This document shows positions 38,991 to 47,435 of a stretch of DNA of 64,000 nt, piece after piece. The notes beneath the pieces are model-generated. The model searched no databases. It worked only from the letters and a program-made list of their open reading frames with translations, and was not told the DNA's origin. Within the stretch, counting starts at the first letter, position 1. Each line of letters begins with the position of its first letter. This DNA comes from Cognaticolwellia beringensis (lineage in GTDB: Bacteria > Pseudomonadota > Gammaproteobacteria > Enterobacterales > Alteromonadaceae): positions 310,001 to 374,000 of the forward strand of contig NZ_CP020465.1 in NCBI RefSeq assembly GCF_002076895.1. The letters run 5' to 3'. A program made the translations under genes and the position numbers.

Positions 38991-39006
38991 TGCAGGTTTT
39001 ATGCCT
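38991..39006 (-). promoter_or_regulatory. weak sigma-54-like site for flgT
   Basis: On the minus strand AGGCAT-AAAAC-CTGCA keeps the GG-N10-GC core of -24/-12 promoters but departs from consensus at both boxes. It lies about 45 bases upstream of the flgT start. Confidence 0.35.
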
Positions 39007-39279
39007 ATTCATTTTTTCACATAATTAAATGATCATTTTCGCCGTTCAAAGCATCCAACTACTGTGTTATTTAATCATTATCGCTGCATGGATACAGATT
39101 TTAGATAATGTATAAGCATATTGTCTTGAACAACTATCGTTTATAATAAACGCTTTATATTTGACCGTTTTTCTTGCCTTTAAAGTAGGACACTTAGTTA
39201 GCCAAGCAGGTATTGCTAGTTGTTTGTTCGGTTTTAATCCTAAAATTCATTAAGCCGAGCTAAGGTGAAATGAAAATAT

Positions 39280-39295
39280 TGGCGCGGATCATGCT
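39280..39295 (+). promoter_or_regulatory. sigma-54 promoter of flgO-flgP
   Basis: TGGCGC-GGATC-ATGCT matches the RpoN -24/-12 pattern (TGGCAC-N5-TTGCW) with correct GG-N10-GC spacing, about 50 bases before the flgO start. Confidence 0.65.
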
Positions 39296-39345
39296 TTATT
39301 ATTTGTATTAATTTTATGATATTTGCATTAATTGAGGATAGCTCA

Positions 39346-39993
39346 ATGAAAAATTGGCTTATAGCACTACTAATACCGGCACTTATGTCGTGTTCTGTTC
39401 AGACAAAGAATAATGACTTTTATGGTTCTTCTTACGTTGATAAACAAGAAATTGACAGCTTAGCGTTGCCTCGTCACGCGATAAACGACGTGGTTAAAGG
39501 CCTGGCATATCAAATGTTGGAAAGTAGTACGTTTGTTAATCCTAAAACACCCATCGCTGTGGCGTCATTTGTCGATTTAAAGAATTTAGAATCAACCAAT
39601 TGGCTTGGTAATCAGCTTTCGGAGAGCTTTGTTCATGAAATGCAAAGACATGGCTTAGTCGTGATTGATTTTAAAACTACTGGACATATCCGTGTAACGG
39701 AAGATGGCGATTATGTTTTCAGTCGTGATTGGAAGGAATTGCCTGAACGTCAGATAATTGACTATGTAGTTACGGGCACTATGATGCAACAAGAGTCGGG
39801 TATTTTAGTTAATGCTCGAATGATTGGTATGCAATCACGAGTTGTCGTTGCTACAGCACAGTCATTTATTCCAGCTTGGGTTGTTGGCGATGACTTTAAT
39901 AGCCATGAAAATGTTAAAATGAAAGATGGCATGATCTTGCGCGATAGCGCGATGTTAGTCGACGACGCACGTGCCATTGCAATACAGAAGTAA
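39346..39993 (+). CDS. flgO: FlgO-family outer-membrane lipoprotein
   Basis: 215-aa lipoprotein. The ATG at 39346 has GAGGA seven bases upstream and gives a signal peptide with lipobox LMSC (Cys16). The FlgO domain is seen in IAVASFVDLKNLESTNWLGNQLSESFVHEMQRHGL and YVVTGTMMQQESGILVNARMI. In Vibrio FlgO is an outer-membrane protein needed for stable sheathed polar flagella. It overlaps the next ORF's upstream start and is followed by flgP. Confidence 0.88.
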   Translation: MKNWLIALLIPALMSCSVQTKNNDFYGSSYVDKQEIDSLALPRHAINDVVKGLAYQMLESSTFVNPKTPIAVASFVDLKNLESTNWLGNQLSESFVHEMQRHGLVVIDFKTTGHIRVTEDGDYVFSRDWKELPERQIIDYVVTGTMMQQESGILVNARMIGMQSRVVVATAQSFIPAWVVGDDFNSHENVKMKDGMILRDSAMLVDDARAIAIQK

Positions 39994-40019
39994 TGAGTTT
40001 AAAAATATCGAAGGTGAAT

Positions 40020-40484
40020 ATGAATACTTTACGCAATAATATCGCAGTTTTTTTAAGTGCTATAGTTTTGAGCGCATGTTCTTCGGTGTTTGATAGACAC
40101 GTTGAATGGCAAAATGTGAAGCCTGAACAATTTCCAGTATTAACAGCAATAGGTCAAGCACCTATAAGCTTGCAGAATTCAGCACATAAAACACAGCGTA
40201 TGCTCATGGCGATAAAAGCTTCTAAAATTGCGGCTTATGCTGAGCTTGCTGAACAAGTATATGGTCAAAGTATTGATGGAAAAACCACAATGTCTAATTT
40301 AGTGGTCGATAACCAGCAGTTGAAGGCATCGGTACAGGGGATTATTCGTGGTGCAAAAGTGGTGAAAAGTTATCCGGTTGGTGACAGCTACACTACTGAG
40401 TTGAGTTTAGACTTTAAAGATGTTTATGAAATATATAACGCGGCTTCTAACCGCCAAGAAATAAAACATATCACGTATTATTAA
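40020..40484 (+). CDS. flgP: FlgP-family outer-membrane lipoprotein
   Basis: 154-aa lipoprotein. Two starts are possible: 39993 (overlapping the flgO stop) and the ATG at 40020, which has AAGGTGA immediately upstream and puts a clean signal peptide and lipobox LSAC at residue 19. I prefer 40020. The family stretch TAIGQAPISLQ...AHKTQRMLMAIKASKIAAYAELAEQVYG is clear. FlgP forms outer-membrane-associated basal disks and is required for motility in Vibrio and Campylobacter. It lies in the flgOP pair. Confidence 0.87.
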   Translation: MNTLRNNIAVFLSAIVLSACSSVFDRHVEWQNVKPEQFPVLTAIGQAPISLQNSAHKTQRMLMAIKASKIAAYAELAEQVYGQSIDGKTTMSNLVVDNQQLKASVQGIIRGAKVVKSYPVGDSYTTELSLDFKDVYEIYNAASNRQEIKHITYY

Positions 40485-40494
40485 TCTTCTTTTT

Positions 40495-40584
40495 ATGTAC
40501 GGTATGCCGTGGTGACAGGACGTCAATGAGCGGCGGTACAGGATTAAGGTATGGTGCGATCACATGGATGTGAAGGAGCAGTGA
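40495..40584. repeat. dispersed repeat downstream of flgP
   Basis: The segment starts as the family seen at 37371-37447 (TACGGTATGCCGTGGTGAC, GGACGTCA, CGGCGGTACAGGAT). It continues into the motif seen in the flgE-flgF gap (GCGATCACATGGATGTGAA, then GCAG). It therefore links the two variants as one repeat family, and again follows a T-rich run just after a gene end. Confidence 0.75.
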
Positions 40585-40605
40585 TAATAAAGTTAAAACA
40601 AAGGC

Positions 40606-41037
40606 TTAAGCTTTTATACCTAAACTACTGAGTCCGCCAGACGTTTTACCTTTACTATCATAGGTCATTGATGACCTGTTATGATTTTCTAATAACGAGG
40701 TTTTCATTCGCTCAACAGATAGCTGTGATTGATGAATGATCAGACCATTAATTTGGTTTTGTTTTTTACAGCGGATTAAACACGCTTCAATATCCGATAA
40801 TTCTGTGCTGAAGTTACCGGCTAATTTTTCTTGTTTGAACTCAAAGCTTTGACCTATAGCATTGTCAATTTCTTGTATTGCTATAAGCAAATTATTTTTA
40901 TCTGAGGTAATGCTAATAAGCGCAGCTGGATTTTGCTGCTGAAGTACTTCTTTCTCTGTGCCTAATAACGCTTCTAATTGCGTCAATTGTAATAACTGTT
41001 GAGAAATCAATTGTTGCGGTGTTATTTTTTCAGACAC
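40606..41037 (-). CDS. flgN: flagellar chaperone FlgN
   Basis: 143-aa helical protein matching FlgN: an N-terminal helix with LLQLTQLEALLGTEKEVLQQQNPAALISITSDKNNLL, then the SQLSVERMKTSLLE helix that binds FlgK and FlgL. It follows flgM by 34 bases on the minus strand, the standard flgA-flgM-flgN order. Confidence 0.88.
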   Translation of the reverse strand: MSEKITPQQLISQQLLQLTQLEALLGTEKEVLQQQNPAALISITSDKNNLLIAIQEIDNAIGQSFEFKQEKLAGNFSTELSDIEACLIRCKKQNQINGLIIHQSQLSVERMKTSLLENHNRSSMTYDSKGKTSGGLSSLGIKA

Positions 41038-41071
41038 TTATATACTCCACTCTTACATTGAGTTGATTGAG

Positions 41072-41386
41072 TTAGTTAAGTTCAAATTCAAAATTAGCAA
41101 TACTTGCGGCTAATTTTTCAGGATTGATTTTATAATCACCAGAGGCAATTGCACTTTTTAATTCAGCAATTTTTTTCTGGTTAAGCACTGGCGCATCTGC
41201 CGCCTTTTTCTGTAACTCGGTCATTTGTTTTGCTTGCGGGGTAATTGATACCGAATCACGAGGTGCTAATTTAGCTTGTTGCGAGGCATTTGCACTTTCG
41301 CTAACTTGCTGTTTGGTTTGAACTTGTTGTTCAACTTTTTGTTTTACTTGATTGGTATTATTCAAGTTATTGATATTAATAGCCAT
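41072..41386 (-). CDS. flgM: anti-sigma-28 factor FlgM
   Basis: 104-aa small, largely disordered protein that holds FliA inactive until exported through the completed hook. Family features are the N-terminal asparagine/glutamine-rich stretch, DSVSITPQAKQM and the sigma-binding region VLNQKKIAELKSAIASGDYKINPEKLA. A consensus sigma-28 promoter lies about 40-65 bases upstream, giving the usual feedback loop. flgN follows. Confidence 0.93.
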   Translation of the reverse strand: MAININNLNNTNQVKQKVEQQVQTKQQVSESANASQQAKLAPRDSVSITPQAKQMTELQKKAADAPVLNQKKIAELKSAIASGDYKINPEKLAASIANFEFELN

Positions 41387-41426
41387 TATTGTATCCTACT
41401 TACAACAGTTATTGGTTTCTAACCTT

Positions 41427-41453
41427 TTATCGGCAAAACAGCAGAAAACTTAA
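41427..41453 (-). promoter_or_regulatory. sigma-28 (FliA) promoter of flgM-flgN
   Basis: On the minus strand TTAAGTTT-N11-GCCGATAA differs from the FliA consensus TAAAGTTT-N11-GCCGATAA at one position. It lies 41 bases upstream of the flgM start. Confidence 0.85.
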
Positions 41454-41460
41454 GCAATTA

Positions 41461-42153
41461 TTATAAATTAATTACCACTTGGTTAATAGCGTTAACTTGC
41501 CCTTGAATTACGCGGCCAGATTTCTTATTTCGAACTGATATTATTTCGCCTAAACTCCCGTCATCTAAAGCAATACCAAAAGATTTTATTTCAAAATTAT
41601 CAGATTTAGCGATAATGTTTACGGGCTCACCTTTACAAACAAAACAGGTGTTTTTGTTGGTGATTGTACTGCCTTGAGATAAGTTTCTTTTTGTTCGAGC
41701 ACCAGTCACTATGTTTGGGTCAGTAAGTACAGTCCCCCTTATTTGACTACTATCTTTAAATATAATTTCGATATTATCGTTATTGAGTAAGGTGCCTTTA
41801 TTTATGCGCATTTGCGTTACTAAGACAGGAACAATTGTTTGAATTTTTACCGGAATAAATAACTGCCAAGATTCTTCGTCAGGACAAACAATTTTAACAT
41901 TTACGTTTCTACCGTTATGGTTTTCAGGTATATTTGCCGTTAACGGTGATAGACAAGGATGTAATGTAATGCGAGGATCTATTTCCGCTACATCGACTTT
42001 TAACTTTCCCCGTTCAGGCAGACTGACGTTATTTTCGACATGGTTTTTGATGAAATTATAGAGATAATCACGATCAAATGTCATTGCAGAGCCATGATTA
42101 ACTATGGCTAAGTAAATAAGGGTTATTCTTACTAATATCTTTAATTTTCTCAT
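41461..42153 (-). CDS. flgA: P-ring assembly chaperone FlgA
   Basis: 230-aa periplasmic protein with an N-terminal signal sequence (about 1-24). A SAF domain and the FlgA C-terminal region follow: MRINKGTLLNNDNIEI, GARTKRNLSQGSTIT, CFVCKGEPVNIIAKS and the closing GRVIQGQVNAINQVVINL. It helps polymerise FlgI. It is transcribed towards flgM and divergent from cheV; a candidate sigma-54 site is at 42289-42304. Confidence 0.92.
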   Translation of the reverse strand: MRKLKILVRITLIYLAIVNHGSAMTFDRDYLYNFIKNHVENNVSLPERGKLKVDVAEIDPRITLHPCLSPLTANIPENHNGRNVNVKIVCPDEESWQLFIPVKIQTIVPVLVTQMRINKGTLLNNDNIEIIFKDSSQIRGTVLTDPNIVTGARTKRNLSQGSTITNKNTCFVCKGEPVNIIAKSDNFEIKSFGIALDDGSLGEIISVRNKKSGRVIQGQVNAINQVVINL

Positions 42154-42288
42154 GATTTTTTATCTTACAGCTAGGGAAATAAAAATACTCGTCTAAACTT
42201 AATTCAGTTTAACTAAATACAATTTCACACGAATAACGTCAAAATATTTACGTTTTCGTTTAAATGATTGTCGTTTAAATAGGATACA

Positions 42289-42304
42289 ATCAAGAATCGT
42301 GCCT
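42289..42304 (-). promoter_or_regulatory. possible sigma-54 promoter of flgA
   Basis: On the minus strand AGGCAC-GATTC-TTGAT matches the -24 box well and the -12 box except for the conserved C. It lies about 136 bases upstream of flgA. The mismatch makes it uncertain. Confidence 0.35.
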
Positions 42305-42341
42305 TTGTTATATATATATTGGCATACCTAAGAGGTTTTTT

Positions 42342-43277
42342 ATGACAGGTATATTAGACTCAGTGAATCAGCGCACCCAATTAGTTGGACAAAATAGATT
42401 GGAGTTGTTGTTGTTTAAACTTATTGGCAGGCAGCGCTTTGGTATTAACGTTTTTAAAGTACGTGAAGTGATGCCTTGTCCTAAGTTGACTGTATTACCC
42501 AAGCAAGATAAGTTCATTAAAGGTGTCGCTCATATTCGTGGCCAAACTATTTCTGTTATTGATTTAAGTAAAGCTACTGGTGGCCCTGATATTGTACAAA
42601 CAGAAAGCAGCTTTGTCATCATTGCTGAGTATAATCGAAGCGTGCAGGGATTTCTTGTTGCCGGTGTTGAACGCATTGTAACACTGAGTTGGAAAGACAT
42701 GATGCCACCACCAGAAGGTACTGGCAAATCAAGCTACCTCACAGCTGTTACAGAAATTGACAATGAAATGGTCTCAATTCTTGATGTTGAAAAAATTCTC
42801 AATGAAATTAGCCCAATTTCAACGGAATTAAGCGCAGGGATTGCCGACGCATCGGTTGGCGAAAAAATTGGCGAGCGAGTAATTATGATCGCGGATGACT
42901 CAACCGTAGCCCGCAATCAAGTTAAGCGTGCCCTTGAAGCCTTGGGTATAACTATGCTGTTGGCTAAAAACGGTCAAGATGCGCTTGACCAATTACAGAC
43001 AATTGCTGACGGATGTCAACATAGTATTACCGAAAAGGTTGCATTGTTGATTTCTGATATTGAAATGCCAGAAATGGATGGCTATACGCTAACCGCAGAA
43101 ATTAAGCACAATGAACGTATGAAGAATATGCCGGTTATTTTGCATACTTCACTCAGTGGTGTTTTCAATAATGCCATGGTAAAGAAAGTGGGAGCTGACG
43201 ATTTTATTCCTAAATTTCATCCCGATGAGTTAGCTACTGCAGTCAAAAAGTGGTTGAAGCATGATGAAGTTTCTTAA
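42342..43277 (+). CDS. cheV: chemotaxis coupling protein CheV
   Basis: 311-aa fusion of a CheW-like domain (about 15-165, LLFKLIGRQRFGINVFKVREVM and VAHIRGQTISVIDL) with a C-terminal receiver domain (about 180-305). The receiver's acidic pair is in MIADDSTVARNQ and its phospho-acceptor Asp is in LLISDIEMPEMDGY. It couples chemoreceptors to CheA with adaptation control. It sits immediately before cheR and flgB, the Vibrio/Shewanella order. Confidence 0.95.
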   Translation: MTGILDSVNQRTQLVGQNRLELLLFKLIGRQRFGINVFKVREVMPCPKLTVLPKQDKFIKGVAHIRGQTISVIDLSKATGGPDIVQTESSFVIIAEYNRSVQGFLVAGVERIVTLSWKDMMPPPEGTGKSSYLTAVTEIDNEMVSILDVEKILNEISPISTELSAGIADASVGEKIGERVIMIADDSTVARNQVKRALEALGITMLLAKNGQDALDQLQTIADGCQHSITEKVALLISDIEMPEMDGYTLTAEIKHNERMKNMPVILHTSLSGVFNNAMVKKVGADDFIPKFHPDELATAVKKWLKHDEVS

Positions 43278-43316
43278 CTTTTTTTTGCAATATTTAAATA
43301 AGGTGGATTATAGCTA

Positions 43317-44147
43317 GTGTTAACTAAGCAACTCGATGATAAAAGTTATCATCAGTTTAGAATATTCCTAGAGCAGCAATGCGGTATTGTTTTAGGTGAA
43401 AGTAAACAGTATCTAGTGAAAAGTCGTTTGGCACCATTGATGGCGAAATTTGATATTGTGTCGTTGACTGATTTAATAACCCAAACGCTTAACCCCTTAA
43501 AGCGGCAACTGCGGGCGGCAGTTATTGACGCCATGACCACTAACGAAACGTTATGGTTTCGCGATGAATATCCCTTCGAGCTTTTGAAAAAACGTATACT
43601 GCCTGAATTTAAAGGCCAGCGAACACAGCTAAAAATTTGGTCAGCGGCAAGTTCATCCGGGCAAGAGCCTTATTCAATTGCCATGGCGATTTATGAATAT
43701 CAACAAAGTAACCCAGGCGCATTTCCTGGGGGTGTTCAAATTATTGGCACTGATATCTCTAATACCATGTTAGAACATTGTAAAAACGCGCATTACGACA
43801 GTTTAGCATTATCAAGAGGCTTATCTCTCGAACGAAGAAAACAGTTCTTTGAAGTCAGTGATAACGGCATGCTAAAGGTGAAAGACTTTATTAAAAATAT
43901 GGTCAGTTTTCGCCAACTTAACTTGTTAAATAGTTATAGTTTAATGGGAAGGTTTGATTTGGTTTTCTGTCGTAACGTATTGATTTACTTCTCTCCTGAG
44001 CTAAAATCAAAAATAATTTCTCAAATACACGGTACCCTAAATAAAGACCGTTATTTATTTCTTGGAGCCTCAGAATCACTTTCAGGTATCAGCCAAGATT
44101 TTAATATGATCCGTTGTAGTCCTGGTATTGTTTACCAAAAAAAATAG
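43317..44147 (+). CDS. cheR: chemotaxis protein methyltransferase CheR
   Basis: 276-aa S-adenosylmethionine-dependent enzyme that methylates chemoreceptor glutamates. An N-terminal helical domain (about 1-75) precedes the Rossmann domain with TTNETLWFRDEYPFE, IWSAASSSGQEPYSIAM, GTDISNTML and FDLVFCRNVLIYFS. The start is GTG at 43317 with AAGGTGG ten bases upstream. Located between cheV and flgB. Confidence 0.95.
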   Translation: MLTKQLDDKSYHQFRIFLEQQCGIVLGESKQYLVKSRLAPLMAKFDIVSLTDLITQTLNPLKRQLRAAVIDAMTTNETLWFRDEYPFELLKKRILPEFKGQRTQLKIWSAASSSGQEPYSIAMAIYEYQQSNPGAFPGGVQIIGTDISNTMLEHCKNAHYDSLALSRGLSLERRKQFFEVSDNGMLKVKDFIKNMVSFRQLNLLNSYSLMGRFDLVFCRNVLIYFSPELKSKIISQIHGTLNKDRYLFLGASESLSGISQDFNMIRCSPGIVYQKK

Positions 44148-44163
44148 CCACTCTCTAAATCTC

Positions 44164-44179
44164 TGGCATAAATCTTGAA
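44164..44179 (+). promoter_or_regulatory. candidate sigma-54 promoter of flgBCDE
   Basis: TGGCAT-AAATC-TTGAA lies about 34 bases before the flgB start. The -24 box is good and the -12 box has TTGAA instead of TTGCA. Position just upstream of the operon supports it. Confidence 0.55.
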
Positions 44180-44212
44180 TAAATACCTTCATTCATACGG
44201 AGGTATTTTTTT

Positions 44213-44611
44213 ATGGCTATTAGTTTTGAAAAAGCATTTGGCATTTACCCACAAAGCCTACAGATTCGTGCACAACGTGCGGAGCTCATTGCCGGCAATA
44301 TTGCCAATGCCGATACACCCGGCTACAAAGCCAAAGGAATGGACTTCAAAGCCGCATTAGAACAAGCATCCTCAAAGCAACAAACAGGAATGACTCGTAC
44401 CAATGAAAAACATTTCGATGTTCGTATGGAGCTCAATAACGGCGTGGGTTTTCGCGTACCAGATCAAGCCGATACGGGTGACGGTAACAGTGTAGATGTA
44501 CAAGTGGAACGAAACTTGTATCTAGAAAACTCTATGCAATATCAAGCAAGCCTACAATTTCTTAACGGAAGCATAAAAGGCTTGAGAAAAGCCATCACTG
44601 GAGGGCAATAA
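44213..44611 (+). CDS. flgB: flagellar basal-body rod protein FlgB
   Basis: 132-aa proximal rod subunit. N-terminal rod motif RAELIAGNIANADTPGYKAKGMDF and C-terminal LENSMQYQASLQFLNG are diagnostic. It opens the flgBCDE unit; flgC starts three bases after its stop. It probably acts in the periplasm as part of the rod crossing the peptidoglycan. Confidence 0.96.
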   Translation: MAISFEKAFGIYPQSLQIRAQRAELIAGNIANADTPGYKAKGMDFKAALEQASSKQQTGMTRTNEKHFDVRMELNNGVGFRVPDQADTGDGNSVDVQVERNLYLENSMQYQASLQFLNGSIKGLRKAITGGQ

Positions 44612-44613
44612 AA

Positions 44614-45033
44614 ATGAGCCTATTTAATGTATTTTCTATATCTGGTTCGGGTATGAGCGCACAGTCTGTCCGCTTAAATACTACGGCTAGTAATATTGCA
44701 AACGCTGATAGTGTTAGCAGTAGTATCGATCAAACCTATCGTGCACGCCATCCAGTTTTTGCCGCTGAGATGCAAAAAGCTGCCGGTGGACAAAATGAGT
44801 CGGTTGGTGTTCAGGTACTGGGTGTTGTTGAAAGTAACAAACCGCTTAATATTGAATATGCCCCCGACCATCCAATGGCCGACGGTGAGGGCTATATTTA
44901 CAAACCGAACGTAAATGTTATTGAAGAAATGACTAACATGATTTCTGCTTCTCGTTCATATCAAACCAATGTGCAAATAGCGGAGTCAGCAAAAAGTATG
45001 CTGACTAAAACGCTGACACTTGGTCAACGCTAA
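44614..45033 (+). CDS. flgC: flagellar basal-body rod protein FlgC
   Basis: 139-aa proximal rod subunit with SGSGMSAQSVRLNTTASNIANADS at the N terminus and the C-terminal VNVIEEMTNMISASRSYQTNVQ motif. Length is normal. It is tightly spaced between flgB and flgD. Confidence 0.96.
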   Translation: MSLFNVFSISGSGMSAQSVRLNTTASNIANADSVSSSIDQTYRARHPVFAAEMQKAAGGQNESVGVQVLGVVESNKPLNIEYAPDHPMADGEGYIYKPNVNVIEEMTNMISASRSYQTNVQIAESAKSMLTKTLTLGQR

Positions 45034-45051
45034 GGTTAAATAGGAATTAAC

Positions 45052-45741
45052 ATGGAAACTGTATCTGGCTCTAGCCCATTAGACAATATTCGCTGGCAAC
45101 AGGAGAACAACACTCCTGAGGCTGAAGAGAATCGGGGAATGCTAACACAAGCAGATTTTTTCGCGTTGCTAACTCAAGAACTTTCGAATCAAGACCCGAC
45201 TAAGCCGGTTGAAAACAATGAGATGATATCTCAAATGACCGCTTTCTCGACCACAGATGGCGTAACAAAGTTAAACGATCAATTTACCAGTTTTGCCGCT
45301 TCAATGTCGTCAAGTCAGGCCTTGCAAGCTTCATCACTTGTTGGTCGTAGTGTACTCGTTGAAGATAACGTTTTCGGTATGGAAGAAGGTCAATCGGTAA
45401 AAGGTAAGTTAGTGACTGACCAACCGGCAAGTAATGTCAATATTTACGTAGAAAACGTTGCCGGTGAAATTATTCAAACCGTACCAGTGGGTAATGTAGC
45501 CTCGGGTGAATTTACCTTCACTTGGGACGGACAAGGCTCCAATGGTGAACCAGCGCCTGAAGGTGCCTATCGTTTTCGTGTTGCCGGCTTAGTTGAAGGC
45601 AATGCATCAGAATTACAAGCGATGACTTATCGTAAAGTCGACAGCGTCACTTTGGCCGGTAGCGGTGGAAGTATTTTATTAAACCTTAATGGTGGCAGCA
45701 CCATGAAACTTTCTGACGTAGTAGAAGTTTCTCAAGGTTAA
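45052..45741 (+). CDS. flgD: flagellar hook-cap protein FlgD
   Basis: 229-aa hook scaffolding protein: N-terminal LTQADFFALLTQELSNQDPTKPVENNEMISQMTAFST, then a Fn3-like domain with FTWDGQGSNGEPAPEGAYRF. It caps the growing hook during FlgE assembly. It lies between flgC and flgE. Confidence 0.95.
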   Translation: METVSGSSPLDNIRWQQENNTPEAEENRGMLTQADFFALLTQELSNQDPTKPVENNEMISQMTAFSTTDGVTKLNDQFTSFAASMSSSQALQASSLVGRSVLVEDNVFGMEEGQSVKGKLVTDQPASNVNIYVENVAGEIIQTVPVGNVASGEFTFTWDGQGSNGEPAPEGAYRFRVAGLVEGNASELQAMTYRKVDSVTLAGSGGSILLNLNGGSTMKLSDVVEVSQG

Positions 45742-45770
45742 GCAAACAGTTTTTTATATGAGGTGAAATT

Positions 45771-47147
45771 ATGTCATTTAATGTAGCGTTGAGCGGATTA
45801 AACGCAGCTCAGAAAGATTTGGATGTAACATCCAACAACATAGCCAATGTCAACACCACCGGCTTTAAAGAATCACGTGCCGAATTCGTTGATGTTTATG
45901 CGGCTTCGCTTTTATCTTCCAGCAAAACTAAAGTCGGTGACGGTGTTTTGACGGCAGAAGTTGCACAACAATTTTCACAAGGTAGCATCAAGTTTACTAA
46001 TAACTCGTTAGATTTGGCGATCACTGGCAATGGTTTTTTTGCCACGGTACCAGAGTTAAATAGCTTAGAAACCTCATATACCCGCGCCGGTCAGTTTAAA
46101 CTGAACCAAGACAATTTTATTGTTAATTCTCAAGGTGGGCATTTGTTAGGTTTCCCCGTGAATGCCGACGGTACCTCAGCTTCAGTCAGTTTAAGTACGG
46201 CAGAGCCTATTCGTATACCAACGGCTTCAGGTGCTCCTCAAAAATCTTCAGAAGTTGATATAAGAATGAATTTACCCGCGGGTGATTCTTTTATATCTTC
46301 AGCGCCAGGTAATTTTGACCCTGAAGATCCATTAACATTTAATCATTCAACATCGGTAACCATATTTGATTCATTAGGCGATAGTCATATTATGACTTAT
46401 TACTTCATTAAAGATGACCCGAGTGTTAACCCAAATGAGTGGATGCTTTTTGCCTCTGTTGATGGCAAGCCTATTGATCTTGAAGACCCGGCAGGTGGTG
46501 GAACTAACCCGGTTGGAGGTAATATCTCAGGTCCATTATCTACAGGCGGTGGTTTAACTGGTGCGAGATTAGTTTTCGACTCATCTGGTGACTTTCAATC
46601 TCAAATTCCGACGGCTGCTAATGGTGGCATTATTACTTCAGATTTTAGTAATCATTTACCTAATGGTGCAGATACTTCACAAACAATTCAAATTGATTTT
46701 AACTTAGATCCCTTAGGCCCGAATCCAAATGAGCCAACACAGTTTGCTTCTAACTTTGAAGTGACCTCTTTACAACAAGATGGTTTAGCTGTTGGTCGAT
46801 TAACCGGTATCGATATTGGTACTGATGGTTTGGTAAGAGCCACATACAGTAATGGTACATCAGAACCATTATCTAGAATTGCTATGGTAAACTTTGCCAA
46901 TGAACAAGGCTTAAAACAGGTGGGTAATACCGCTTGGAAAGAGAGTATAACTTCTGGTGAAGCGTTAGCAGGTGAGGGTGGCTCTGGTACTTTTGGTACG
47001 ATCAACTCTTCAGCTTTAGAGCAATCTAACGTTAACTTAACGTCAGAGTTGATTGATTTAATCTCTGCTCAACGAAACTTCCAAGCGAACTCTCGTGCAC
47101 TTGAAGTAGATAATCAGCTAAACCAAACTATTCTACAAATTCGTTAA
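45771..47147 (+). CDS. flgE: flagellar hook protein FlgE
   Basis: 458-aa hook subunit, with the N-terminal segment MSFNVALSGLNAAQKDLDVT followed by SNNIANVNTTGFKESRAEF. A large variable central part and the C-terminal ELIDLISAQRNFQANSRALEVDNQLNQTILQIR are also family features. It is the last gene before a strong terminator and a 1.9-kb repeat-filled gap, so the hook gene is transcriptionally separated from flgF here. Confidence 0.95.
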   Translation: MSFNVALSGLNAAQKDLDVTSNNIANVNTTGFKESRAEFVDVYAASLLSSSKTKVGDGVLTAEVAQQFSQGSIKFTNNSLDLAITGNGFFATVPELNSLETSYTRAGQFKLNQDNFIVNSQGGHLLGFPVNADGTSASVSLSTAEPIRIPTASGAPQKSSEVDIRMNLPAGDSFISSAPGNFDPEDPLTFNHSTSVTIFDSLGDSHIMTYYFIKDDPSVNPNEWMLFASVDGKPIDLEDPAGGGTNPVGGNISGPLSTGGGLTGARLVFDSSGDFQSQIPTAANGGIITSDFSNHLPNGADTSQTIQIDFNLDPLGPNPNEPTQFASNFEVTSLQQDGLAVGRLTGIDIGTDGLVRATYSNGTSEPLSRIAMVNFANEQGLKQVGNTAWKESITSGEALAGEGGSGTFGTINSSALEQSNVNLTSELIDLISAQRNFQANSRALEVDNQLNQTILQIR

Positions 47148-47205
47148 TTTAAATAGACGATAATTGTATAAAGTTTAAGGATTAATAAGTTAGTCCGAAA
47201 GTTTT

Positions 47206-47245
47206 AAAGCCAGATAATCAAATAGTGATATCTGGCTTTTTTATG
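47206..47245 (+). terminator. strong terminator after flgE
   Basis: Perfect 11-bp stem (47206-47216 with 47229-47239) with a 12-nt loop and a T-tract ending near 47243, where the 51-bp tandem repeat starts. Confidence 0.88.
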
Positions 47246-47430
47246 TTCAGGAAGAACGGTATGCTGCGATCACATGGATGTGAAATAGCAGCGATGTTCA
47301 GGAAGAACGGTATGCTGCGATCACATGGATGTGAAATAGCAGCGATGTTCAGGAAGAACGGTATGCTGCGATCACATGGATGTGAAATAGCAGCGATGTT
47401 CAGGAAGAACGGTATGCTGCGATCACATGG
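47243..47430. repeat. 51-bp tandem repeat, three full copies and one partial
   Basis: Units start at 47243, 47294, 47345 and 47396 with essentially no divergence, indicating recent expansion. Each unit contains nested inverted repeats: GCTGC...GCAGC around CACAT-GG-ATGTG. The frame across it reads as a 17-residue repeat but is not a gene. It is related to the repeats at 37371 and 40495. The fourth copy is cut off where the REP array begins. Confidence 0.85.
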
Positions 47431-47435
47431 CCGTT

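Larger units (their letters stand above)
38949..39345. other. divergent promoter region flgT/flgO
   Basis: About 400 bases between divergent flagellar genes. On the plus side a good sigma-54-type site lies at 39280-39295, and on the minus side there is a weaker one at 38991-39006. No ORF is seen. Confidence 0.55.

Noticed and set aside
46688..47005. 105-aa minus-strand ORF within flgE
   Set aside because: Overlaps the C-terminal coding part of a clear hook protein gene and has no start signals.
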